A stretch of 64,000 nucleotides of DNA, taken from assembly GCA_021568835.1 (NCBI GenBank), contig JAKGSH010000010.1, forward strand, positions 1 through 64,000. Direction: 5' to 3'. The DNA comes from Streptomyces sp. Tue 6430. Its GTDB lineage: Bacteria > Actinomycetota > Actinomycetes > Streptomycetales > Streptomycetaceae. Under the pieces are notes generated by a model. The model had not been told where the DNA came from, did no database searches, and saw only the letters and a list, made by a program, of their open reading frames with translations. Each line of letters starts with the position of its first letter. The stretch's first letter is position 1. The translations under genes were made by a program, and so were the position numbers. Positions 43,480-53,608 of the stretch are shown piece by piece.

Positions 43480-43955
43480 ATGGCCGTCGACCAGCTCGAC
43501 ACCCGCATCCTGCGCCTGCTGCTCGAGCAGCCCCGCACCAGCGTGCGGGAGTACGCGCGCATCCTCGGCGTGGCTCGCGGCACGCTCCAGGCCCGCCTCG
43601 ACCGGCTGGAGCGCGAAGGCGTGATCACCGGCTCGGGCCCCGCCCTCTCCCCGCCGCGCTGGGCCATCCCGTGCTCGCGTTCGTGCACATCGAGGTCACC
43701 CAGGGTCACCTCGACGACGTCGGTGACGCGCTGGCCGCCGTGCCCGAGATCGTGGAGGTGTTCTCGATCACCGGTGGCGGCGATCTCCTCACCCGGGTCG
43801 TGGCCCGCGACAACGCCCACCTGGAGGACGTGATCCAGAAGCTGATCAGCCTGCCCGGCGTGGTCCGCACCCGTACCGAGGTGGCGCTGCGCGAGCGGGT
43901 GCCGTACCGCCTGCTGCCGCTGGTGGAGTCGATCGGCCGCACGGCCGGCGGCTGA
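43480..43955 (+). CDS. Lrp/AsnC family transcriptional regulator (one frame break)
   Basis: About 158 aa. ATG 43480 (MAVDQLDTRILRLLLEQP) follows ACGAGGAG. The N-terminal HTH is TSVREYARILGVARGTLQARLD. The C-terminal RAM ligand domain is FVHIEVTQGHLDDVGDALAA and EVFSITGGGDLLTRVVARD. One base is missing near 43660 (repair gives SPPRLGHPVLAF). AsnC proteins sense amino acids or related effectors. Its stop is followed in the same frame by the truncated GH127 gene. Confidence 0.87.
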
Positions 43956-45617
43956 CGGCGGCGACTCCTCGCCGATCCCGTCCGCACCGTTATCGAGCTG
44001 GAGTCGATGACCGGCAGCGACTACACGCGCGTGTGGGCGCCCTATTACACCGCCCACAAGATCCTGCGGGGCCTGCTGGACGCTCACCTCGCCACCGGTG
44101 ACGCCCGCGCCCTGGACCTGGCGGCCGGGATGGCCGACTGGATGCACTCCCGGCTGTCGAGGCTGCCCGCGGCCACCCTCCAGCGCATGTGGGGCCTGTT
44201 CTCCAGCGGCGAGTTCGGCGGCATCGTCGAAGCGGTCTGCGATCTGCACGCGCTCACGGGAAAGGCCGAACACCTCGCGCTGGCCAGGATGTTCGACCTC
44301 GACCGGCTCATCGACGCGTGCGCAGCGAACACCGACGTCCTCGACGGCCTGCACGCCAACCAGCACATACCGATCTTCACCGGGTACGTCCGGCTGTACG
44401 ACGCGACGGGCGAGGAACGCTATCTCACCGCCGCGAGGAACTTCTGGGACATGGTCGTACCGCACCGCACGTACGGCATCGGCGGTACCGGCGCCGGCGA
44501 GTTCTGGAGGGCGCGGGACGTCATCGCCGGCACGATCGGCGCCACCACGGCCGAGACGTGCTGCGCGTACAACCTGCTCAAGCTCAGCCGGACGCTGTTC
44601 TTCCACGAGCAGGACCCGAAGTACATGGATTACTACGAGCGGGCCCTGCTCAACCAGGTCCTCGGTTCCCGGCAGGACCGGGCGGACGCGGAGAAGCCGC
44701 TGGTCACGTACTTCATCGGGCTCACGCCGGGCCATGTGCGCGACTACACGCCCAAGCAGGGCACCACCTGCTGCGAGGGCACCGGCACGGAGAGCGCCAC
44801 GAAGTACCAGGACTCGGTGTACTTCAAGGCCGCCGACGGCAGCGCGCTGTACGTCAACCTCTACAGCGCGTCCACGCTGGCCTGGGCCGAGAAGGGCGTC
44901 ACGGTCACCCAGAGCACCGACTTCCCGCGCGAACAGGGCACCACGCTCACCGTCCGGGGCCGTGCGGCGTCCTTCGCGCTGCGGCTGCGGGTGCCGGCGT
45001 GGGCGGCCGCCGGGTTCCGGGTGACGGTCAACGGCCGTGCGGCGAGCGGCACTCCGACACCCGGGACCTACTTCACGGTGTCCCGGACCTGGCGCGACGG
45101 GGACACCGTGCGCGTGTCGGCGCCGTTCCGGCTGCGGGCCGAAAAGGCCCTGGACGACCCGTCCTTGCAGACCCTGTTCCTCGGCCCCGTGAACCTGGTC
45201 GCCCGCGACGCGTCGACGTCGTACCTGGAGTTCGGCCTCTACCGCAACGCGGCGCTCTCCGGCGACCTGTCGCCCTCGCTCACGCCCGTGAGCGGGAAGC
45301 CGCTGCACCACACCCTCGACGGCATCGGGTTCGCGCCCTTCTTCGAGGGCACCGAGGACCCGACGCACGCCTACGTGCGGCGGGTGGAGCCCCGGGTCGT
45401 CTTCGGCGGCACCGACTCGGGGGTGGCCAACCCCGCGAGGGCGGACGGCACCACGCTGCTCGACGAGGTCTGGGCGAGGGCGCCGTTCAGCGGGAAGGAC
45501 GTCCTGGTGAGCCGGGTGCGGAACGTGGTGGACGCCTGGGTGGCCGCGGGGCTGCTCGGGCGGGCCGACGGGCAGCGGGTGGTGAGCACCGCGCGGGGCG
45601 CGACCTTCGTACCGTGA
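43956..45617 (+). pseudogene. 5'-truncated GH127 beta-L-arabinofuranosidase gene
   Basis: The open frame starts directly after the AsnC stop; the family sequence begins at about 43986 with TVIELESMTGSDYTRVWAPY, mid-way through the (alpha/alpha)6 barrel. GH127 zinc-cysteine site residues remain: E-x-C in TTAETCCAYNLLKL and the nucleophile pair in TTCCEGTGTESATKY. The C-terminal beta-sandwich is complete to 45617. The signal peptide and roughly the first 200-300 residues of a normal secreted enzyme are missing. ATG 44007 could allow a cytosolic fragment of 536 aa, but without a ribosome site. I infer a deletion remnant. Confidence 0.75.
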
Positions 45618-45644
45618 CGCCCGGTACCGCCGGGGCCGGTACCG

Positions 45645-46445
45645 CTACGAGCGGCGGCGGGGCTTGCCGCCGGTGCCGCGCCGGCCGCCCGCCTTGGCGC
45701 CGCCTCCCTTGGCGCCGCCTCCCTTGGCGCCGCCGGTCCGGCCCCGCCCGGCCCCGCCCGGGGCGGCCTTGCGCGGGGCGCCGCCGGTCTTCTGCCGGGA
45801 GCGCTCGGCCTTCGGCTCGGCCGACGGCTGCCGGTCCCGGCCACGGGTGCTGTTGACCGTGCGGCCGCGGACGATGCCGATGAAGTCCTCGACCAGGTCG
45901 GTGGTGGCGTCCTCGGGCCAGGCGAGGGCGACGCCTGACTGCGGGGCGTCGACGAGGGTCCGGTAGGTGAGGTCGCGGCGGTGGTGCAGCCGGGCCAGCG
46001 ACTGGGGCACGACCAGCACGCCGATGTTCGCCGCGACCAGCTCGATCGCGTCGGCCGTGGTCGCCGGGCGTTCGAAGGCGGGCTCTCCCGGAAGCCGCTC
46101 CCAGTCGAGGACGTCGTCCAGCGGGTGGACGACCACCTCGTCGGCGAGGTCGTCCAGGGTCACCTCGTCGGCCGCCGTGATCAGGTGGTCCTTGGGGACC
46201 ACGACGACCGTGGTCTCGGTGTAGAGGGGGATCGCGCTGAACACCGTACGGTCCACCGGGAGCCGGACGAAGGCCGCGTCGGCGGTGCCCTCGCGCAGCA
46301 TTCCGGGGGCCTCGGCGGACGTCGCCTGAAGGAGGACGAGGGGCACGTCGGGCAGGCGCTCCTGCCAGGTCCGCGCCCACTTGGCGGGGGTCACTCCGGG
46401 GACGTACGCGAGCCGGAACGAGGGGGAATCCGCCGAGTCGGTCAT
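45645..46445 (-). CDS. LysR substrate-binding domain protein without HTH, basic C-terminal tail
   Basis: 266 aa. From ATG 46445 (MTDSADSPSFRLAYVPGVTP) the protein is a periplasmic-binding-like LysR effector domain (GVTPAKWARTWQERLPDVPL, IPLYTETTVVVVPKDHLI, ATTADAIELVAANIGVLVVP); no winged helix precedes it. The last 50 or so residues are Gly/Lys/Arg repeats (GGAKGGGAKGGGAKAGG), like nucleoid-protein tails. It may bind DNA non-specifically or act as an anti-regulator. Divergent from DUF5997, a conserved Streptomyces pairing. Confidence 0.87.
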   Translation of the reverse strand: MTDSADSPSFRLAYVPGVTPAKWARTWQERLPDVPLVLLQATSAEAPGMLREGTADAAFVRLPVDRTVFSAIPLYTETTVVVVPKDHLITAADEVTLDDLADEVVVHPLDDVLDWERLPGEPAFERPATTADAIELVAANIGVLVVPQSLARLHHRRDLTYRTLVDAPQSGVALAWPEDATTDLVEDFIGIVRGRTVNSTRGRDRQPSAEPKAERSRQKTGGAPRKAAPGGAGRGRTGGAKGGGAKGGGAKAGGRRGTGGKPRRRS

Positions 46446-46503
46446 CCTGCCAGGATACCGGCTGTGGTCGGCGGTCCGGTTCGCGGCCGATACCCTGGAC
46501 GGC

Positions 46504-46899
46504 ATGACGTCGCACCAGAGCACCCAGACGATGAAGCCCGCGACCGCGGCGAAGAAGCTGGGTGTGTACCTCCCCGCCACCCCCGCCGAGTTCCAGGAGG
46601 GTGTCGTCACGCGCGCCGAGCTGAACGAGCTCCAGGCGAATCCGCCGGAATGGCTGCGCGCCCTGCGGGAGAACGGCCCGCACCCCCGCCCGGTGGTGGC
46701 GGCCAGGCTCGGCGTGTCCATCGCCGGACTGGCGCGCGGCGGCGTCACGGAGGCGCTGACCACCGGACAGATCCAGGAGATCAAGGACGCCGGGCCCGAG
46801 TGGCTGGCGAAGGAGCGCGCCACTCAGGCCGAGGTCCGCAAGGAGGCGGCGCGCCTGCGGCAGCGCGACGCCGAGAAGGCCGCCGGCGCGGAGTCCTGA
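46504..46899 (+). CDS. DUF5997 family protein
   Basis: 131 aa from ATG 46504 (MTSHQSTQTMKPATAAKKLG). Helical, with LGVYLPATPAEFQEGVVTRAE and VVAARLGVSIAGLARGG, the latter HTH-like in spacing. Function unknown. It is divergent from the LysR-domain protein by 58 bases, which suggests a shared role or regulation. Confidence 0.85.
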   Translation: MTSHQSTQTMKPATAAKKLGVYLPATPAEFQEGVVTRAELNELQANPPEWLRALRENGPHPRPVVAARLGVSIAGLARGGVTEALTTGQIQEIKDAGPEWLAKERATQAEVRKEAARLRQRDAEKAAGAES

Positions 46900-46919
46900 C
46901 CCGACTCCGGCAGGACGTC

Positions 46920-46980
46920 GGAGCCCGGCCCGCTTCCGTGCGGCGTGGGAGCCCGGCCCGCTTCCGCGGGAGCCCGGCCC
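46920..46980. repeat. Three direct repeats of GGAGCCCGGCCC
   Basis: GGAGCCCGGCCCGCTTCCG at 46920-46938 and 46948-46966, and a partial third copy at 46969-46980, in the gap before the cold-shock gene. Confidence 0.8.
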
Positions 46981-47077
46981 CTGCGCCCGCGCCCGTGGCG
47001 GTCGTCCCCGGCCGCCGGGGTGACTACGATCTGGTCAGGTTCACCGATGTGGGTGTGCGAGGTCGCTGGGGGTTGGG

Positions 47078-47467
47078 ATGGTTGCTGGTCGTGTGGTGCG
47101 CTTCGACAGCCAGCGGGGTTACGGGTTCATCGCGCCCGACGACGGCGGGGAGGACGTCTTCCTGCACGTCAACGACATGCTGATGCCCGAGTCGCAGGTC
47201 CGCCGGGGCATCGTCGTCGAGTTCGAGATCGAGGACGGCGAGCGCGGCCCGAAGGCCTCCGGGGTACGGCTCGCGCGCGGGGCGGACGGCAAGCCGCTCG
47301 CGGCCGACGACGACGTCCTGTGCGACGTGCTCAGCACGGAGGAGTTCACCCGCGACGTCACCGAGACCCTGTTGACGGCGGCGCCCTCGCTGACCGCCGA
47401 GCAGATCCTCCAGGTGCGCTCCGCGCTGGCCCGGTTCGCGAAGGACAACGGCTGGGTCGAGGGCTGA
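47078..47467 (+). CDS. Cold-shock domain protein, extended
   Basis: 129 aa. The N-terminal OB-fold cold-shock domain has RNP1-like GYGFIAPD (K/RGFGFI replaced by RGYGFI) and RNP2-like DVFLHVN. A C-terminal extension of about 60 residues is acidic-helical (EEFTRDVTETLLTAAPSLTA). It binds single-stranded nucleic acid. Start ATG 47078 with GGGTTGGG upstream. The gap to the next operon (47468-47699) holds no gene. Confidence 0.9.
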   Translation: MVAGRVVRFDSQRGYGFIAPDDGGEDVFLHVNDMLMPESQVRRGIVVEFEIEDGERGPKASGVRLARGADGKPLAADDDVLCDVLSTEEFTRDVTETLLTAAPSLTAEQILQVRSALARFAKDNGWVEG

Positions 47468-47649
47468 CCTCCTCCCCTCGGGCTCCCACCGGCCCCGCCG
47501 GCCCCACAGGCCCCCGCCGGTGCACCTCCCGCGGCCGGCCCGTGGGCCGCGCGGCGCGACGCCGCTCGCGACGGCGGCGACCGCGACGGCGGTGCCGGGA
47601 AAACGGTCGCCGGAACGCCGGCCCCTCGTCACGGACCCGTTGTCAGTGG

Positions 47650-47677
47650 CTTGATCTAGAGTTCCCGTCACTTGATC
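47650..47677 (+). promoter_or_regulatory. Direct repeat in the putative promoter of the MoxR operon
   Basis: CTTGATC at 47650-47656 and 47671-47677, 21 bases apart (two helical turns), with a -10-like TAGAGT (47657-47662) between. It is the only promoter-like sequence before the operon start at 47700. No clear -35. Confidence 0.4.
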
Positions 47678-47699
47678 ACTGCGGGTGCGGGAGGCACGC

Positions 47700-48553
47700 A
47701 TGGGTGGGTGTCGGCCGGCGGCTATGAAGTCGCCCTCGATGACGGCAAGGTGGTGTGCCGCAACGCGGCGGGGCGACGGTTGAAGTCCGTTCCGCCCAAG
47801 ATCGCCGACGATCCGGCCGTGGTGGGCCTGCGTCAGCTCGTCGAATGGCTGGAACGGCACGAACAGCGGTGCCTGACCGACGTGGAGCGCTGGATGGTGC
47901 GCTCGCTGCCGGTGCCGTTCGCCGTCCTCGCGCGGGTGTGGCCCGACCCGGCGTGGCAGGCCGCCCTGCGCGACCTCGTCGTCACCGGGGAGGACGGCGA
48001 GGTGGCCGGATTCCTGCGGGACGCCGACCCCGAGCGCGGCCTCGGCCTCGTCGACCTCGACGGCGACACCGTCCGCGTCACCCCCGGCCTCGTCCGCCTC
48101 CCGCACCCGGTGCTCCTCGAAGACCTGGAGGACCTCAGGGAGTTCGCCGTCGAACTCGGTGTCGAGCAGCGCGCCCAGCAGCTGTTCCGCGAGGTCTGGC
48201 ACCGGCCCGCCACGCTCGACGCGGAGAGCACCTCCGTCGAGGAGTACGCCGGCGGCGCCTTCAAGGAACTGCGTTTCCTGCACGGCAGGGCCGCCCAGCT
48301 CGGTTACCGCGTGCGCGGCGGCAACGCCGTCTGCTCCGTCCTGGAGGACGGCCGGGGCGTCGAGGCCCGGGTGTGGATAGGCGACTACGAGGGCTACGAG
48401 GAGACCGAGACCGGCCCCCTCACCTTCACCGATCCCGCCGGCCGGACGCTGAGGCTCGGTCAGGTGGGGCCGGTGGCCTGGTCGGAAGGCATGCGCATGG
48501 CGGCCTCGCTGTACGCCGGGCGGAACATCGAGGACGAGGAGCAGGCGGCATGA
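47700..48553 (+). CDS. DUF4132 domain protein (frame break at the start)
   Basis: About 284 aa. GGGAGG precedes ATG 47700; one G is missing in ATGGGTGGG (should be ATGGGGTGGG), giving MGWVSAGGYEVALDDGKVV. DUF4132 features are KSVPPKIADDPAVVGLRQLV, ERWMVRSLPVPFAVLARVWP and the closing GPVAWSEGMRMAASLYAGRN. E. coli YehI carries DUF4132 within about 1,200 residues, so this is a compact version. Older labels call the family molybdate metabolism regulators, with weak support. Its TGA overlaps the next ATG (ATGA). First gene of the MoxR operon. Confidence 0.82.
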
Positions 48554-51500
48554 CGACGTACGACGAGACGGCTTCCGCGGCACTGCTCGACGCCGGCGCG
48601 ATCCTGCCGCCGGGCACGACCGGCCGGGAGGACGCCGACGTCCTCACCGTGCGCACGTACACGCATCCCGCCCTGGACGGGCGCAGGATCGTGCGGCTGG
48701 TGCCGGGCACGCTCGGCGAGGCGGAGGACCTGGCGCTGGACTTCCTCGGCCTGGTCCGGGAGCCCGAGACCCCGCAGGTCGGGCAGATACGCCGGGAGAC
48801 GCTCGGCTTCCCCGCCTGGGCGCTGGTCAACGACCCGGCGAACGGCCACCACGCGCTGGCCCTCGTCAAGGACGTCGAGCGCCTCGCACGGCAGGCCAAG
48901 TCCCGTCCCGGCACCGCCAAGGAGGGCTTCGAGGCGCTCGGGGAACGGCTCGGCCGGGCCGTGCCGCACTTCCTGCCCACCTTCTACGAGCAGGCCGCCC
49001 GCGTCTTCCTCCAGCACGAGAACACCACGTACGCCGCCGCGTTCTTCGGCAAGGCCCGCGAGGCCGAGCGGGTGCACGCGCTGGCGGTGGACGAGGAACG
49101 GCAGCGCGCCGTGTTCCTGGAGTTCGCGTTCGCCGGGGCGCTCACCGTGAAGGCGCTCAAGGAGCACGTCAAGGCCCTCGCGGCACGCCTCAGCCCCGCC
49201 GACGCCTGGGCCCAGTTCCGGCAGCTGACGGTGGAGCGCTGCGCGGCCGGCATGCCGCCGTACGCCTCGCTCCCGCAGGACGCGCGCGGGCTGATCAAGG
49301 CCGCGGGCCTGGACCGGGACGCCGAGGAGTGCGCGCTGGTCGCCGACCTGATCGCCTCCCCGGCGGCGGTCCGGGCGCCCGCGTCCTTCTGGAACACCTA
49401 CCGGGCGACGCTGGTGCTCCTCGGCCGACAGCAGCCCGCCGTGCGGGCCCGGCTGCTGGAGATCATGCCGGCCGGCCTGGGCCGCTCCACGCGTGACGAC
49501 GAGTTCTGGCTGGACCTGCTCACCGAGTGCGGAGCGGATCTGCTGCTCACCGGAGAGACCGAGTCCGACGTCGACGCGGCGGACTGGCTCAGCCGCTGGT
49601 CGCTGCACCGCAAGCACGGCAGCTCGGCCGGCGACCGGTCGCCGGCCACCCTGGCGCTCGTCCGGCGGATGGCGCCGCGGCTGCGCGAGCGCGGCCGGCC
49701 CGTCGACCTCTTCACCGGGCGCTGGCACCCCGGCGCCGACCTGGACCTGCTCGACCTGTGCCTGGCGGAGGACGTGCCGCTGGCGGACCCCGGCACCGGC
49801 CGGCAGGTCTTCCTGCCCCTGAACCAGTGGCTGCAGGACAAGGCGCCGGACCGACGGGACCTGACGGCCCTCGCGGCCCACCCGCGCCACCGCCGGCTGC
49901 TGTACCTGTCCGTCGGCGCGCTCGGCGGCCACCGGCCGGACGCGCGGCTGATGGAGGGGCTGGCCGGTCATCCCGTCCTGGCCGACGTGCTGCGCGAGTG
50001 GCTGCAGGACGCGGCCGGGGAGCTGACCGCCGCGGCCGGTCTGCCCGCCGCGCGCGCGGCGCTGGAGAGGCTGCGGCCGTTCCGCACGGTCGCGGCCCGG
50101 GTCGCCCCAGCCGCCGTCGCCGAGGTCGCCGCCCACGAGGCCGCGCCGTTGCTCGGCCGCACGCTGCGCGCCGGCATCCCGGACGAACTGGTCTGGCCCG
50201 CCCTCGAGGAGGCGCTGACGCGGCTCGACGCCGAGACCAGGCGCGACCGTGACGACACCCTGCGCGTCGACGAGGCCTGGCCCGCGCTGATCCTCTCCCG
50301 CAGGCACAAGGTGATCGTCGTCGACCCCGAGGGCGTCCTCCTCGAGCACGACCTGCGGCTGCCCGACGGCCTGGACCGCTGGCAGCGTCCGTCGTTCCGC
50401 TTCACGGACGGCGAGCTGCTGGTGACGTGGCCCAAGGACGGCAAGCAGTTCGGCTACTGGTCGGCCCGCCCCTCCGACGTCTTCCCCTGAGCGGCGAGCG
50501 GGTCCCCCACTGGTACGGCGCCAACGACGCCGGCGAACCCTCGATCCCGCTGCCGGGAGGCGGCCGGGCCACCGGCGGCCGCACGCTGCACGCCGGTGAC
50601 ACCGTCCTGCCGCCGAGCCGCCGCATCCTCGGCGACGGCACCTCGTACTGGCGTCAGGGCCGGCAGGGACGCAAGCAGGTGTGGCTGGAGTACGACCCGG
50701 CCACCGGCACCCACGGGCGTGCCTCGCTGCCCGCGTTCCTGCGGTCGGGCGTCAGCGACGACGCCACGCTCCTCCAGCAGCACTGCGTGGTGCTGCCGCT
50801 CCAGCCGGGTCTGGAGCACAGCCCGTTCGGTACGGACGGCACGGTCCTCGGGCGCTGGGTGCGCGAGGAGGGCGAGGGCACCGGGGCCCGCCTCACCGCC
50901 GGCACTCCGGACGGGCGCACGGTCTCCCTGCCGAAGGACCGCGACGGCGTCGCGCGCGGCGTGCCGGTCGGCGCGCTGCGGCTCCCCGGCGGGGCCGAGC
51001 CCGTCGTCGTCGCCCTGCACCGGCAGATCGCCTTCCACACCGCGGACGACACCTCCGCGTCCGGGGAGTCGGGGCGGGTGACCCCGCTGGAGCGGGGCGG
51101 CGAGTTCGCCGCCGGCACGCGACTGGTCCCGCCGGTCGACTTCTGGCACGCGCTGCGGCCCCGGGACGAGGCCGCGTCGGCGGTCCTGCGGGCGCTGGAC
51201 GACGAGCAGGCGGCCGTGGTGCTGCGCACCGGCGCGGCGGCGCTCGCCGAACACGCCGCGCGCGTGGCGGCGGCGAAGGCCGCCTCGGCAGGCTCGGCCG
51301 AGGGGTCGACGGCGGCCACGACGGGAACGTCCTCGGTGTCGAACGACGCCGCCGACGGCACGTCCGTCCCGCCGACCGCCGATGAGGTCCTGCGCGAGGC
51401 GGTCTCCCGTTGCCTGCCCGGTCTGAGCGAGCGGCGCCTGCTCATCGGGGTCTCCGCGCTGGTGCGCGCGGTGCTGCGGCTCGCGGAGTCGACCGCCGCG

Positions 51501-53608
51501 TTCGTGGCTCCTCCGGCGGAGCCGAAGCCGGTGCAGCGACGGCGCGTCGAGGGCATGTTCGGCGACTACAGTCCCCGGCACGCCGACGACCAGACGCTGC
51601 GGGAGGCCACCGCCGGCCTCGCCGACCAGCAGGGCTGGTGGGGCGGCGGGCAGCAGTGGAGCGTCGTGCGGCAGATCCGCGCGGTCAACCACGTGCTGTC
51701 CGGCAGTCCCGCCGACGGCAGGCCGCTGCCGGAGCGCTCCCGGTCGACGGGGTCCGCCGAGGGGTGGCGGAGCGACGAGTTCACCGTCCCCGGCATCGGG
51801 GTGCTGTGGCCGTCCCTCCTCGACGCGCTGCGGCCCCTGGCCTACCGTGCCGCCTCCCCCTCCTCTCCGACACGCACCGGGAGGCTCTCCTGGTGCTGTT
51901 CGAGGTGATCGCGGACGGACGGCTGGCCGCGGCCGACGGCGCCGTTCTGCGGGAGGTGGTGCTGAGCGAACCGCAGGACAAGCACGAGCGTCTGGGCCAG
52001 GTGCTGCGCCGCGACGGCCGTACGGTCGTCGTGCTCGGCTGCCGGCAGGTCGACCGGGAGAAGGGCCGGGTGCACTGGCTGGCCCTGGACCACGACCCGT
52101 CCGGGGCGTTCGGAGCGATCGCCCACTTCGTGCTGGAGCGGGAGACCGCGCACCCGCCGGTGTTCCCCTCCGACGCCCTGTCCGCCGTCACCGGGCTGAT
52201 CCGGGACAAGGGCCCCGCGCCCTGGCAGCCGGAGGCGCCGGAGGCGCTCGCCGCCGCGACGGGGGGCGGGCTCGGGCCCGTGCAGTCGGCGCTGCTGCTG
52301 GCGGGCAAGCCGGTGCAGGTGGCCACGGACCGGCTCGCGACCATCGGCCTGAAGCCTCGCCAGAAGACGTTCGGAGATGGTCTGCTGACCTCTTTCCGGC
52401 TCGGCGACGTGGCCGCCTTCGTCGGCGCCCTGCTGCCCGACAGCCCCGGTGACCTGTGGACCGCCGGCCCGGACACGGCGGCCGCGGGCCGGGTCTGGCG
52501 GGAGCGGTTCGACGGGTTCGTCCGGCTCCCCGAGGACCTCGCCGCCGACCTCGAACTCGCCGGGGTATCCGCCCGCGGGGCCGAGGACGTCCTCAACCCG
52601 GCACGCACGCCCTGGATCAGCCGCACCACCGTCCAGCGGCCCGGCAGGAACGGCGACCTCGTCCCCGACGACGCGTGGGCGCTGCCCGGCCGCCACCACC
52701 TGTCGGGCGCCGTGGCCGCCCTGGCCGGGCTCGCCTACACGCTGCCCTACGGCCATCCGCTGCGCGCCGCCCTGCCCGAGGGGCTCGCCGCGGTGCGGCG
52801 CCGCCTCACGGACCCGGGACTGCTGCTCGACCTCGACGTCTCCTGGGCGGAGAAGGGCACGATCGCCCCCGCACTGCGCAAGGCCTACGGTCTGCCCGCC
52901 ACCGGCGGCGGCGACGCGGACGGTCTGACCCGGCTGGGCGACGCGCTCGTGCTGCGCCCGTGGTACCAGGCCCAGGAGGCCGTCCTGGTGAGGCCGGCCG
53001 GGCTGACCGGGCCCGACGACGCCGTGTTCGGACTCGTCGAGGGGCTGGCCGGGCCGGGACGCGGCAGCGGCCTGCGTGCGCTGCGGATCGTCCTCGGCGA
53101 CGACCTCGCCCGTGCGCTCTCCGCCGGCGTCGGCCCCGGGGAGCCCGTGGGGCACGCCCAGGACCCGACCACCAGCGTGCCGGAGCTGGTGGCGGAGGTC
53201 GCCGGGGCGCACGGTCTGAGCGAGGACGCGGCGGCGCTGTACCTCCAGTTGCTCGCCCTGCCCGACCCCACGGACCGCAACTGCGTCCGCTGGACCGGCT
53301 GGAAGCCCGCCCGGACGAAGAAGGCCCGTGCGGAACTCGCGGCCACCGACCTGGTGGTGGAGGCCAAGCGGCCGCGCGCCGGGCGCACCCTCTTCCTGCC
53401 GTGCGGCTGGCGCGAGCCGAAGGCGCCCGCACTGCCGGTGGAGGTCTGGAAGGAGCGGCTCTACCCCGTCCGCGAACACGCGCGGGCGATGCCGCTGGTG
53501 CCCGTGCCCGAACTGTTCGCGCGCGCGTGGGACCACGTCCGCGCCGGCGACGGCCCGGCCTACGAGGAACTCACGACCCGCGCCACCCGCAAGGGCCGCC
53601 GCCGATGA
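48550..53608 (+). CDS. Giant protein of unknown function, about 1,686 aa (two frame breaks)
   Basis: ATG 48550 overlaps the upstream stop. Missing Cs near 50483 (TTCCCCTGAG should be TTCCCCCTGAG) and 51865 break the frame; repair gives one continuous 1,686-aa protein ending TRATRKGRRR at 53608. The N-terminal 600 residues look helical-repeat-like (FFGKAREAERVHALAVDEER, KALKEHVKALAARLSPADAW). The middle has beta-rich stretches (YWRQGRQGRKQVWLEYDPAT). The C-terminal half has WRERFDGFVRLPEDLAADLE and VRWTGWKPARTKKARAELAA. I recognise no catalytic motif. Its position between DUF4132 and MoxR, with ATGA overlaps on both sides, suggests a structural or substrate/effector partner of the ATPase. Confidence 0.78.

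Noticed and set aside
48460..50349. 629-aa minus-strand open frame in the MoxR operon
   Set aside because: Antisense shadow of the giant protein gene; no start context and no recognised domain.
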